A stretch of 12,237 bases of DNA from an uncultured Chloroflexota bacterium. GTDB lineage: Bacteria; Chloroflexota; Dehalococcoidia; SM23-28-2; RBG-16-64-32. Position numbers and translations under genes: made by a program. Under the pieces are notes generated by a model. It had not been told where the DNA came from, searched no databases, and saw nothing but the letters and a program-made list of their open reading frames with translations. The first letter of the stretch is position 1; the number at the start of each line of letters is the position of its first letter. The stretch covers positions 1 through 12,237 of the forward strand of contig CAJXNA010000032.1 in the NCBI GenBank assembly GCA_913056415.1, given 5' to 3'. Below, in pieces: positions 1 to 6,639 of the stretch.

Positions 1-1791
1 ATCGCCGTCCGTGTTAGTCTGGGCTGGATTGCTAACGGTGGGGCAGTTGTCCTGATAATCGGGCACGCCGTCCCCATCGCTGTCAATGGCACCGCCCACG
101 GAGATGTCGAAGAAGTAGGGACCGCCACTGCTCCCAGAGTAGGCATAGACCTTGAAAGTGTACGGGCCGTTGCTGGGCGCGGAGATGCCGATGGTCTCCT
201 GCCGCTTGGCCGTCTGAGAGAGGCTTACCTGGACGCCGTCCTTGTCACGCAGCTCCATATCGAAGTCGACGTTGCCGCCGCTGCTCCATGTAGACATGAC
301 GAGGGTGATGGCGATGGGCTTGGTGGCGTCCGTGACCGCGATGATGTAGCTGTCGCTGTCGCCGGTTTGGCCGGCGGCCGATAGCTCGTCGCTCACGGTC
401 TGGTGGTTGGGCACATCGATGTTGGTGCCAGTGCCGCCCGCTGCCGTGCGGATCGCCTCGTAGGCGTCCAGCCGCCCGGCCCCGTAGTCGGTGTCCTTGC
501 CAGCCGGACCCCAATCGACGGCGGTGTTCATGAGGGTGGACTTGACCTGGCTCGGCGTGAGGGTGGGGTCTGCGTCCAGCATGAGGGCGGCCACGCCGGC
601 CACGAAGGGGCTGGACATGCTGGTGCCGCTCATCGATGTGTAGCCGTTGGCGCTACCGCGTAAGGCCGCCATTATGTATCTGCCGGGCGCGGCGATGTCC
701 GGCTTTATGCGGCCGTCGTAAGTGGGTCCGCGGCTGGAGAAGTAGGCCAGGTTGAAGCCCGTTTCACCGACGTCAGCCATGGCGGCCACGGTGATGGCGT
801 TCTCGGCTGCCGCCGGGGACGCAACGGTGCAGGCGGCGGGGCCGCTGTTGCCAGCGGATACCACCGCCACGATCCCGGCCGCGACGACGTTATTGACCAT
901 CTGGGACAGAGAGTCAGTGCCGTTGGAGCAGCCAGAGGAGCCCAGGCTCATGTTGATGATGCGAATGCCGTACGTGTCCTTATTGTCGATCACCCACTGG
1001 AGGCCGGCGATGATGCCGCTGAAGGAACCGCTGCCGCCCTTGTTCAGCACCCGCACGCCCACCAGGGCGGCCCCGGGGGCGACGCCCTCGTAGAGGGCGT
1101 TCCCTTCACCCTCGCCCGCGACGATGCTGCTGACGTGGGTGCCGTGGCCGTGGGGGTCGCAGGGGCTGCCGCAGACCGGGTCACCGCTGCCGACCGTGTG
1201 GAAGTCGGCCCACGCCACCACCTTCCCTCCGTTCAGGTCCACGTGGGCGGCATCAATGCCCGTATCCAGTACGGCTATGACCATATCGCTCGTGCTGTAG
1301 GTCGGCTGGCCGTCGGCGTTCCCGTCCACTCCGAAGTCCGTACGCCCCTTCTGGACGCCGTACCAGTAGGTCGAGGTGTCTAGGAAGACCTCCACCGGGC
1401 GGTCGGCCTCGATCTGGGCCACCTGGCCCATACGGGACAGAGCCACGATCTGGCCCTTGGTGAGGCTGGCGGCAAAGCCGTTTATGGCGGAGTACTGGGA
1501 ACTGACATCAAAGAATCCGACGCGCCTGTGGAGGGCCCCCAGACTGCCCGCATCGACAGGCTCGTTGAGGAGGACGATGGCCGGGAAGGCCTTATCTGCA
1601 GCGGCCGGAGAGATGAGAGATTCCAGGTCGTCGAAGATCTTGTCCCCGTCGGTGTCGGCGACTGGGGCGGTTGGGGGCGGGGGCGGCTTGTCTGCGGTGG
1701 CAGGGACGGCGGCTAGGAACAGCAGGGCAGCAGCGGCTACCGCAGCCGCCGCGACCCGGGAGAGGGCCACCAGCTTGCCCGTCGAGATCAC
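1..1791 (-). CDS. Secreted subtilisin-family (S8) serine protease with TSP3 repeats, C-terminus cut by window edge
   Basis: Extracellular endopeptidase of the subtilase family. The 597 codons in the window read without a stop. In order: a signal peptide (hydrophobic Ala/Leu stretch about 14-30, cleavage expected after the ATA at 31-33); a Pro-rich linker; a calcium-type DTDGD motif at 46-50; an I9-like propeptide of roughly 65-145; then the catalytic domain. Catalytic residues are Asp176 (in VLDTGID), His216 (in HGHGTHV), oxyanion Asn315 (in SAGNSG) and Ser391 (in SGTSMSSP). A beta-rich PPC-like region (about 450-565) and the first thrombospondin type 3 repeat (DSDGDGVPD at 570) follow, and more repeats probably lie beyond position 1. 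I chose the GTG at 1791 because AGGAG lies 8 nt upstream; a TTG at 1794 is the alternative. The family call is secure. The substrate is unknown, and surface retention through the C-terminal repeats is inference. Confidence 0.95.
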   Translation of the reverse strand, partial: MISTGKLVALSRVAAAAVAAAALLFLAAVPATADKPPPPPTAPVADTDGDKIFDDLESLISPAAADKAFPAIVLLNEPVDAGSLGALHRRVGFFDVSSQYSAINGFAASLTKGQIVALSRMGQVAQIEADRPVEVFLDTSTYWYGVQKGRTDFGVDGNADGQPTYSTSDMVIAVLDTGIDAAHVDLNGGKVVAWADFHTVGSGDPVCGSPCDPHGHGTHVSSIVAGEGEGNALYEGVAPGAALVGVRVLNKGGSGSFSGIIAGLQWVIDNKDTYGIRIINMSLGSSGCSNGTDSLSQMVNNVVAAGIVAVVSAGNSGPAACTVASPAAAENAITVAAMADVGETGFNLAYFSSRGPTYDGRIKPDIAAPGRYIMAALRGSANGYTSMSGTSMSSPFVAGVAALMLDADPTLTPSQVKSTLMNTAVDWGPAGKDTDYGAGRLDAYEAIRTAAGGTGTNIDVPNHQTVSDELSAAGQTGDSDSYIIAVTDATKPIAITLVMSTWSSGGNVDFDMELRDKDGVQVSLSQTAKRQETIGISAPSNGPYTFKVYAYSGSSGGPYFFDISVGGAIDSDGDGVPDYQDNCPTVSNPAQTNTDGD

Positions 1792-1799
1792 CAACACTG

Positions 1800-1804
1800 C
1801 TCCT
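1800..1804 (-). promoter_or_regulatory. Ribosome binding site of the S8 protease
   Basis: AGGAG on the minus strand. GTG, TTG and GTG codons follow in frame at spacings of 2, 5 and 8 nt. The 8-nt spacing favours the GTG at 1791, which also places the hydrophobic signal peptide correctly. Confidence 0.6.
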
Positions 1805-2252
1805 ATACATAAGGAGACCCCAGCCGAATCGTTTGTTGCACTTCGGAACCTGTTGCATACTGAACCTGAACCAACGTTTGGACAAGAAGAGGCTGGAGCG
1901 GCTGTACTGGCTCGGGCGCCAGCTAGCGATCCCGCAGTTCGTCTGGTTGGCGCTCAGGAGAGATTGCGCCGCATCTCGCGCCCCCAAGGGCACGCCGCTA
2001 ACACCGTCGAGGGCTTGTCGGCTAGTGATTCGGCGGATCGCCGAGTGCCAGCGCGGCCAGCGCCGGAAGTAGCAACCAGCGCCAGAGCTTCACCCGAAAG
2101 AAAAGATGTTTGCGGCTCCCGGCGCGTTGCAAGCCGCCTCCCCGCTCAGGGGCTGCAAGAAAAAGGCTAAGCGGGCCGCGCACAGACGGCAGTCTACCCG
2201 CATGGGAAAAGGAAGCGCCCCTGGGGATGGGACCTCCGTAGCGCGCTGGTGT
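1805..2252. other. Gene-poor spacer between the S8 protease and the zinc-ribbon gene
   Basis: About 450 bp with no gene I can support. The longest reading worth noting is a plus-strand TTG-initiated frame at 1878-2072 (64 codons, very basic, with ERLYWLGRQLAIPQ near its start). It has no Shine-Dalgarno site and no family I recognise. On the minus strand, imperfect hairpins lie near 2127-2160 and 2205-2235; the second is followed by TTTT and might weakly terminate the zinc-ribbon transcript. The protease promoter should be here, but I could not identify convincing -35 and -10 boxes. Confidence 0.5.
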
Positions 2253-2465
2253 CTAGGCGCGGATTCGCGGGGTGTGCATCGCGCCGTTCGTTATCGGCTC
2301 GTCGATGTACAGGTCCCCGTTGCGGATCTTGAGATTGTACCCGCAATCGGGGTTCGTGCAGGCCCAGGCCTTGAAGTAGATCGAGGCACCCTGGCTGCCG
2401 AAGTCCGAAAGGGGCACAAGGTCACCCACATCACACTTCTGACACTTGGGAAAATTGAACTCCAT
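2253..2465 (-). CDS. Small zinc-ribbon protein (70 aa)
   Basis: A 70-residue cytoplasmic protein with two cysteine pairs, C8-x2-C11 (KCQKC) and C36-x4-C41 (ACTNPDC), separated by about 24 residues. This is the layout of a treble-clef or zinc-ribbon knuckle fold, so it probably binds one Zn2+. There is no signal peptide or membrane segment. The open frame extends upstream to 2546, but the ATG at 2465 is the better start. It follows a G-rich Shine-Dalgarno stretch (GGAGGGGG), and the promoter lies at 2505-2533, so any further upstream start would fall within or above the promoter. Single-gene transcription is likely. Its role is unknown; proteins like this often act as nucleic-acid or protein-binding adaptors, which is not shown here. 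Confidence 0.8.
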   Translation of the reverse strand: MEFNFPKCQKCDVGDLVPLSDFGSQGASIYFKAWACTNPDCGYNLKIRNGDLYIDEPITNGAMHTPRIRA

Positions 2466-2504
2466 AACCCTTAACCCCCTCCCACCTTGACCTTCTGTCG
2501 ACGG

Positions 2505-2533
2505 AGTATAGCAGAGCGCTTTCGCCCCGACAA
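2505..2533 (-). promoter_or_regulatory. Sigma70-type promoter of the zinc-ribbon gene
   Basis: On the minus strand, TTGTCG (-35, at 2533-2528) is followed after exactly 17 bp by TATACT (-10, at 2510-2505). Transcription would start near 2498, leaving a leader of about 33 nt before the ATG at 2465. This is one of only two convincing promoters seen by eye in the window. Confidence 0.7.
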
Positions 2534-2601
2534 GAGCAAAGCGCAATTGCCGACCGGCTTATCGGATTTTCTTCGCCTTGGCCGGCCTCCGCCGTCTCCC
2601 C

Positions 2602-3666
2602 TTAATGGCAGGACTGGCTGCCGGAATCAGTGAACGTCTTGCCTGCCACAGGGACGAACTCCCAATCGAAGCTCGTTGAGTGCAGCGACATCTTGAGCAC
2701 GCCGTACGTGTCGCCGTTGCGGACCTCGCTGTTCGCGATTGGGACACCGAACGAGTAGTGGCTCTTGCCGCCGGTGCCCACAACGAACTGGCGAATGCCG
2801 CCCGCTGGGTCAGCCGCGCCGTTGGCGTCCTGAGGCGCAAACCGTTCGTAATCGTGGTCGTGGCCGTTGATCACCACCTCCGCGCCGTAGTCGTACAGCG
2901 CCTGCCAGATCACCTGCGTCAGAGTGGAGCTACCATGCAGTCCCGAACTGAAGCGTGGGTGGTGCCAGTAGGCGAGCGTGCAGGCCGCCGGGTTCGCGGC
3001 CAGGTCAGCGCGCAACCACTGTTCCTGGGGCGAACCGGCGTCGCAGCCGTCCACTTCCGAGCAGTTGCTGTTGACGACGACGATGTGCCAGGAGCCGAGG
3101 TTATAGCTGTAGTACCCCTTGCTTGGGTCCCCCGCGGCCGCACCGAAGTAGCCGAAGTAACCGGAGGCGCTCGCGGTGCCGTACTCGTGGTTGCCGGGGG
3201 CCGGCTTTGTCCTCGCCTTGTGACGGCCCCAGGTCGGCTCGTAGCAATCGGCGAACTCGGAGTCGGTGCCGGAGTTATAGGCGTTGTCACCGGCGGTAAA
3301 CACGTTGCCGGGAGCGCCGCCGGAGAAGATAGCGTCCAGAAGCTGCGCCGTAGCCTCGTCGCCGCCGCTGCCGCATAGCGCGATGTCGCCCGCACCCACC
3401 AGTATCGGGTCTGGTACCGGCGTCGGCGTCGGTCCAGGCGTCGGCGATGGTTCAGCGGTAGCCGACGTGGAACCGGGAGTCACGTCGCTGGGCGGATGCC
3501 CTGGGCCCGTATCGCCTTGGAGGGCTCTATCGATCCCTGGCGGAACAGAGTCGGAGCCGCCGCCGTCTGGGGATTCGGCTCCCCGAACGTCAGGGCCGAC
3601 CCCGTTGCCCCATAGAAAAGTGAGGGCTATCCCGATGGGGAGCAGCAGTTTCAAGATCACCGCCAA
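2602..3666 (-). CDS. Secreted or anchored metallophosphoesterase (purple-acid-phosphatase-like)
   Basis: Calcineurin-like phosphoesterase that hydrolyses phosphate esters with a two-metal centre. All family blocks are present: Asp94 (GAGD), Asp127 and Tyr130 (GDNAY), Asn159-His160 (GNHE), His235/His236 (YWHHPRFSSG), and His269/His271 in GHDHDYERF. The GDxxY Tyr and the GHxHxYER block point to the purple acid phosphatase side of the family. The N-terminus (3-20) is hydrophobic and serves as a signal peptide or membrane anchor. A low-complexity Pro/Thr/Ser linker (about 60-87) holds the catalytic domain away from it. The start is TTG at 3666 with GAGGG 6 nt upstream; a GTG two codons later is also possible. 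The exported location and acidic linker suggest phosphate scavenging; the natural substrate is unknown. It appears to be transcribed separately from its neighbours. Confidence 0.92.
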   Translation of the reverse strand: MAVILKLLLPIGIALTFLWGNGVGPDVRGAESPDGGGSDSVPPGIDRALQGDTGPGHPPSDVTPGSTSATAEPSPTPGPTPTPVPDPILVGAGDIALCGSGGDEATAQLLDAIFSGGAPGNVFTAGDNAYNSGTDSEFADCYEPTWGRHKARTKPAPGNHEYGTASASGYFGYFGAAAGDPSKGYYSYNLGSWHIVVVNSNCSEVDGCDAGSPQEQWLRADLAANPAACTLAYWHHPRFSSGLHGSSTLTQVIWQALYDYGAEVVINGHDHDYERFAPQDANGAADPAGGIRQFVVGTGGKSHYSFGVPIANSEVRNGDTYGVLKMSLHSTSFDWEFVPVAGKTFTDSGSQSCH

Positions 3667-3816
3667 TACCTACCCTCACACTGCCTGGCATGCCTCCCGC
3701 CAAATAGTCGACGCGCTAGCGGGCAACACCGTTGCAAGCTCCTGCCGATCCGGCCCAGGTCGCTCGCCGAACACCCTCGGAGACGGATATGAGGCCGGTG
3801 CCGTTCGGCGGCCCAC

Positions 3817-3885
3817 CTACTGAGCGCGGTGAGAGCCTCTTAGCTTCAGCAGCCAGTAGGACTTCTCTTCGTAGTCGGGCTTGGG
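3817..3885 (-). pseudogene. Possible orphan gene-end relic behind hicA
   Basis: Immediately after the hicA stop codon, the same frame reads 22 more codons ending in TAG at 3817. It includes SYWLLKL, encoded by 17 bases identical to those encoding YWLLKL at the end of cimA. There is no start codon or ribosome site, so it is unlikely to be translated. It may be the remnant of a cimA-like 3' end left by duplication or insertion, or a coincidence outside the 17-bp match. Confidence 0.3.
3842..3858. repeat. 17-bp direct repeat, distal copy flanking hicBA
   Basis: AGCTTCAGCAGCCAGTA on the plus strand, identical and in the same orientation as 4481-4497. The two copies bracket 622 bp that contain the whole hicB-hicA pair. 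The match stops at both edges (T versus G on the left, G versus C on the right). Confidence 0.8.
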
Positions 3886-4122
3886 CTAACTCCGTAGGTG
3901 CCTGCGAACCTCTGCCTGCGACATTGCGGCAAGGCGTAGAATACCACGCAACGTGCCGCGAGCCACTTCATGCTTGGCCAATGGAACCACAGTGGTGATG
4001 GTCTTACCACCCAACTGCTTTTCCATAGTCTGGTGACCGCCGGAAGAGTGGGCCTTCTGGAAGCCCGCTCTTCGTCGGGCTCGGACGATCTCAGCGCTGG
4101 AGCAGAGCGGCAGCCTGCTCAC
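3886..4122 (-). CDS. hicA: HicA-family mRNA interferase toxin
   Basis: Type II toxin predicted to cleave mRNA during translation, held inactive by the HicB protein encoded just upstream. The 78-residue length is normal for HicA. The N-terminal helix (MSRLPLCSSAEIVRARRRAG) and following residues fit the family pattern of a small double-stranded-RNA-binding-like fold. His30 in SSGGHQ takes the place of the catalytic His of the usual GSH motif. VVPLAKHEVARGTLRGIL (45-62) matches the conserved C-terminal half. The start is GTG at 4122, overlapping the hicB stop as GTGA, with no Shine-Dalgarno of its own, so translation is probably coupled to hicB. G-G-H instead of G-S-H is a mild deviation. Activity is not shown by the sequence. 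Confidence 0.8.
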   Translation of the reverse strand: MSRLPLCSSAEIVRARRRAGFQKAHSSGGHQTMEKQLGGKTITTVVPLAKHEVARGTLRGILRLAAMSQAEVRRHLRS

Positions 4123-4430
4123 ACTGCGCGGGCAGAAACTTTGTGCACGTAGGGTGAGAGGACTTCGTTCGGCCTGGCCCGCCCACGGACTTCCGCCAGC
4201 GCGGGGGGGTCGCCGCTGAGTACCCGAATGCGCTTCTCCCCGAAAATGCGCTCTCTAGTTTCGTTGGCATCTATGGTCTGAAGATAGAGCAGCGTGGCGT
4301 CTTTGACGTTCTCCAGCACCTCCTCGATGCTAGCACCACAGCTGGTGGTGCCCAGCTCCAGGCATTCGGACACCCACTGCTTACCTTCAGGGTAGGCCCG
4401 CAACGTTAACAGAATGTATCCGCTCGTCAT
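4119..4430 (-). CDS. hicB: HicB-family antitoxin
   Basis: Antitoxin partner of the adjacent HicA. Residues 4-55 fit the HicB partial RNase-H-like fold: a first strand (YILLTLRAYPEG), a second strand (WVSECLELGTTSCG) and the helix IEEVLENVKDATLLYLQ. The 103-residue length fits, but the C-terminal 35 residues show no helix-turn-helix or ribbon-helix-helix that I recognise, so DNA-binding autoregulation is uncertain. The ATG at 4430 has only a weak upstream GGGTTGAG. The gene begins 28 bp behind the cimA stop, so it may be read from the cimA transcript. Antitoxin before toxin is the reverse of the classic hicAB order, though both orders occur. The 4-bp overlap with hicA supports a two-gene unit. 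Confidence 0.78.
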   Translation of the reverse strand: MTSGYILLTLRAYPEGKQWVSECLELGTTSCGASIEEVLENVKDATLLYLQTIDANETRERIFGEKRIRVLSGDPPALAEVRGRARPNEVLSPYVHKVSARAV

Positions 4431-4458
4431 CTCAACCCAATGTTACCACTTGTCGGCA

Positions 4459-6054
4459 CTAGCCGGACGACCGGCCGCCGAGCTTCAGCAGCCAGTACTC
4501 CAGACTATCCGCCAGCGCCAGCCAGGACGCCTCGATTATGTCCGTCGAAGAGCCTACCGTGGTCCAGCTCTGCTCCCCGTCCGTGGACTCGATCAGAACC
4601 CGCACGTTGGCGCCGGTCCCGGCCGCCGAGTCGATGATGCGCACCTTGTAGTCGACCAGCTTGATGACGCCGATGCTGGGAAAGTGCTGGATGAGCGCCT
4701 TGCGCACGGCGGCGTCCAGGGCGTTCACGGGGCCGTTCCCCTCCGCGGCGGTGTGGTAAACCTGGTCGTCCACCCGTACCTTCGCCATCGCCTCCGAAAT
4801 CATCTCGCGGCCCGTATCCCCCGGCTTGTGGTGACGCCGTTCCACCACCATGAAGTCCACCAGCTCGAACGGCTCCGCGTAGCCCGGACGGCTGCGCCGC
4901 ACCAGCAGCTCGAACGACGCCTCCGCCCCCTCGTACTGGTAGCCGCGGCTCTCCATCAGCTTCACCTGCTCCAGCAGGCGGCGCGCCTCATCGCCCTCCA
5001 GCGGAATGTCGATCCCCTGCTCCCGCATCTTCTCAAGGATGTTCCGCCGGCCCGCCAGCTCCGAGACCAGGATGCGGGTGTCGTTCCCCACAACGGTGGG
5101 GTCGACGTGCTGGTACGACCAGTCCTCCTTCAGCACCGCCGCCACGTGCAGCCCCGCCTTGTGCGCGAACGCGGCCGAGCCCACGTACGGCTGTCGCGGG
5201 CTGGGCGGCAGGTTGGCGATCTCGCTGATGTAGCGGGAGACCTCAGTGAGGTGGGCGAGTTGCTCGTCGGAGATAGCGTCCAGCCCCATCTTCAGCTTCA
5301 GGTCGGCGATAATGCTGAACATGTTCGCGTTCCCGCACATGTCCCCGTACCCGTTCGCCGCCGCCTGGACGTGCGTGGCCCCCGCCTCGATGCCGGCCAG
5401 GCTGTTGGCGACGGCCACATCAGCGCCGTTGTGAGCGTGAATCCCTACAGCGCAGTCCACCTCCTCCACCACGAGACGCACCACCTCCGCGACCGTGGAA
5501 GTGATACTGCCGCCGTTGGTGTCGCACAGCACTACGCAGTCAGCGCCCGCTCCGGCCGCCGTCTTCAGGCATTGCAGAGCATACTTACGGTCGGAGCCGA
5601 AGCCGTCGAAGAAGTGCTCAGCGTCGAAAAACACCTGCAGCCCCTGCGACTTCAGGTAGCGCACAGAGTCGGCGATCATCGCCAGGTTCTCCTCGGTAGT
5701 CGTCTCCAGGATGCGCGTCACCTGCCGGTCGTGCGCCTTGCCGACGATAGTGACGACGGAGGTGCCGGCGTCCACCAGCGCCCGCAGGTTGAGGTCCGTC
5801 TCCGCGTTGGAGCCGGCGCGACGCGTGGAGCCGAACGCCGCCAGCTTGGCGTTCCTGAGGGTGAGCGACCGCGCCTGGGCGAAGAACTCGGCGTCCTTCG
5901 GGTTGGAGCCGGGCCAGCCGCCCTCGATGTAGTGCACGCCCAGCTCGTCCAGCTTGCGGGCGATCTTCAGCTTGTCCGCCACAGACAGGGATATCCCCTC
6001 CATCTGGGTGCCGTCGCGGAGAGTGGTATCGTACAGCTCGATGGGAACAGCCAT
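4459..6054 (-). CDS. cimA: (R)-citramalate synthase
   Basis: Condenses acetyl-CoA with pyruvate to (R)-citramalate (EC 2.3.3.21), the first step of the threonine-independent route to isoleucine. At 531 residues it has the normal family length. The catalytic TIM barrel opens with LYDTTLRDGTQ (Arg13, Asp14). The metal-binding HAHN contains His206 and His208, and GYGDMCGNANM (235-245) follows. AHKAGLH (297-303) marks the subdomain, and a LeuA-type dimerisation/regulatory domain occupies roughly 380-525, ending in YWLLKL. The long linker and the LYDTTLRDGTQMEGISLS start favour CimA over 2-isopropylmalate or homocitrate synthase. The regulatory domain suggests isoleucine feedback inhibition, which is family knowledge. 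The ATG at 6054 has no clear Shine-Dalgarno. No other leu/ilv gene lies in the window. Confidence 0.93.
   Translation of the reverse strand: MAVPIELYDTTLRDGTQMEGISLSVADKLKIARKLDELGVHYIEGGWPGSNPKDAEFFAQARSLTLRNAKLAAFGSTRRAGSNAETDLNLRALVDAGTSVVTIVGKAHDRQVTRILETTTEENLAMIADSVRYLKSQGLQVFFDAEHFFDGFGSDRKYALQCLKTAAGAGADCVVLCDTNGGSITSTVAEVVRLVVEEVDCAVGIHAHNGADVAVANSLAGIEAGATHVQAAANGYGDMCGNANMFSIIADLKLKMGLDAISDEQLAHLTEVSRYISEIANLPPSPRQPYVGSAAFAHKAGLHVAAVLKEDWSYQHVDPTVVGNDTRILVSELAGRRNILEKMREQGIDIPLEGDEARRLLEQVKLMESRGYQYEGAEASFELLVRRSRPGYAEPFELVDFMVVERRHHKPGDTGREMISEAMAKVRVDDQVYHTAAEGNGPVNALDAAVRKALIQHFPSIGVIKLVDYKVRIIDSAAGTGANVRVLIESTDGEQSWTTVGSSTDIIEASWLALADSLEYWLLKLGGRSSG
4481..4497. repeat. 17-bp direct repeat, copy within the 3' end of cimA
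   Basis: Identical to 3842-3858. Here it encodes YWLLKL, ending seven codons before the cimA stop. A short direct repeat with one copy inside a gene's 3' end and the other beyond a small module is the pattern left by 3'-end-targeted insertion. No integrase is present. Confidence 0.8.
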
Positions 6055-6153
6055 TGCGAAGCTAGTTTAGCCGAATACGGATGGCGGCGAAAGGCTAGGC
6101 CGGTCGGCGGGTTTGGTGGCCTTGATGGAAAACAGAAGCGGGACAAGAGCCAG

Positions 6154-6522
6154 CTACTCTCGCAACTGCACGAACACGCCGCCCGCCGGTCCATGGCCCA
6201 CGACACGCGTGACGTGCCCTTTTCCCGACACGTCTTCTAGCAGCACGACGCTGCCCGGCCCGATGCGACGCCTCTCGCCGTCGCCAGCTTCGATCTCTAG
6301 CTCACCGGCGATCTGCACCCAGAACTGCCGGCGCGGCGCCGGATGCCAGCCGCCGTCCCAGTTCTGCGGCACGCTGGCGAAAAGACATTGCGCGACGGCA
6401 AACGGCGCGGAGACGTTCAGCGGCGCCGCTGGTGGCGCAATGTCGGCCTCAGATAGCTCGAATTCCAGATCCTCGAAATGCGAGATGCCCTGGTCGTCGG
6501 CGTAGAGTCGTGTGTACTTCAC
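6154..6522 (-). CDS. Small cupin-domain protein
   Basis: A 122-residue single-domain cupin. The beta-barrel core runs from about 57 to 120. WHPAPRRQFWVQIAGELEIEAGDGE resembles the first cupin motif split by a non-canonical spacing (His60, Gln67, Glu74), and GPGSVVLLEDVSGKGHVTRV is the second motif with His103; His110 follows. The HxH pair of classical metal cupins is not intact, so metal binding is uncertain. There is no signal peptide. The start is GTG at 6522 with AGGG 4 nt upstream. It lies 99 bp upstream of cimA on the same strand and may share its transcript. Substrate and reaction cannot be told from the sequence; a sensor or small-molecule-binding role is equally possible. Confidence 0.82.
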   Translation of the reverse strand: MKYTRLYADDQGISHFEDLEFELSEADIAPPAAPLNVSAPFAVAQCLFASVPQNWDGGWHPAPRRQFWVQIAGELEIEAGDGERRRIGPGSVVLLEDVSGKGHVTRVVGHGPAGGVFVQLRE

Positions 6523-6554
6523 TTTGCCCTGGGCCTACTGGATGCGCGGATCCA

Positions 6555-6602
6555 TCAGTCGCCCTCCCGCGCTCGCACCGCGAACAGCCGCTGCGGCTCC
6601 AT
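6555..6602 (-). pseudogene. Orphan class III cyclase C-terminal relic in the spacer upstream of the cupin gene
   Basis: The minus-strand frame reads MEPQRLFAVRAREGD and a TGA stop, with only four more open codons before an upstream stop. It aligns without gaps to the true cyclase end (DPVRLYEVRWQGED, stop at 11878). Positions 6551-6600 match 11874-11923 at about 34 of 50 bases, including 10 identical bases across the stop codon and just beyond it. Positions 6564-6599 match the other relic (11535-11570) at 29 of 36. The ATG has no ribosome site, so I read this as the tail of a lost gene rather than a 15-residue peptide. Confidence 0.45.
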
Positions 6603-6639
6603 AGCAGGATAATTCTACGCCATCGGTCAACGATTCGCC

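Noticed and set aside
2127..2160. Hairpin with TTGCA/TGCAA and CCCC/GGGG arms
   Set aside because: The arms are interrupted by unpaired bases and no T-run follows on either strand, so it is not a supportable terminator.
1376..2170. 264-codon plus-strand frame opposite the protease start and through the spacer
   Set aside because: Most of it is antisense to the protease signal peptide and propeptide, and its translation matches no family.
2205..2235. Hairpin followed by TTTT on the minus strand after the zinc-ribbon gene
   Set aside because: The stem is short and bulged and the T-run is only four bases; noted in the spacer entry but too weak to call a terminator.
2559..2840. 93-codon minus-strand frame ending in a Lys/Arg-rich tail
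   Set aside because: It lies within the metallophosphoesterase gene in another frame; the basic tail is a product of GC-rich codons.
3886..4497. The hicBA interval as an insertion sequence or integron cassette
   Set aside because: No transposase, no integrase, no inverted repeats at the ends and no attC-like hairpin; only the direct repeat supports mobility.
4414..6240. 608-codon open frame on the plus strand opposite cimA
   Set aside because: His/Arg/Leu/Val-rich translation with no domain; it is the antisense shadow of cimA in GC-rich DNA, and the cimA frame has all catalytic motifs.
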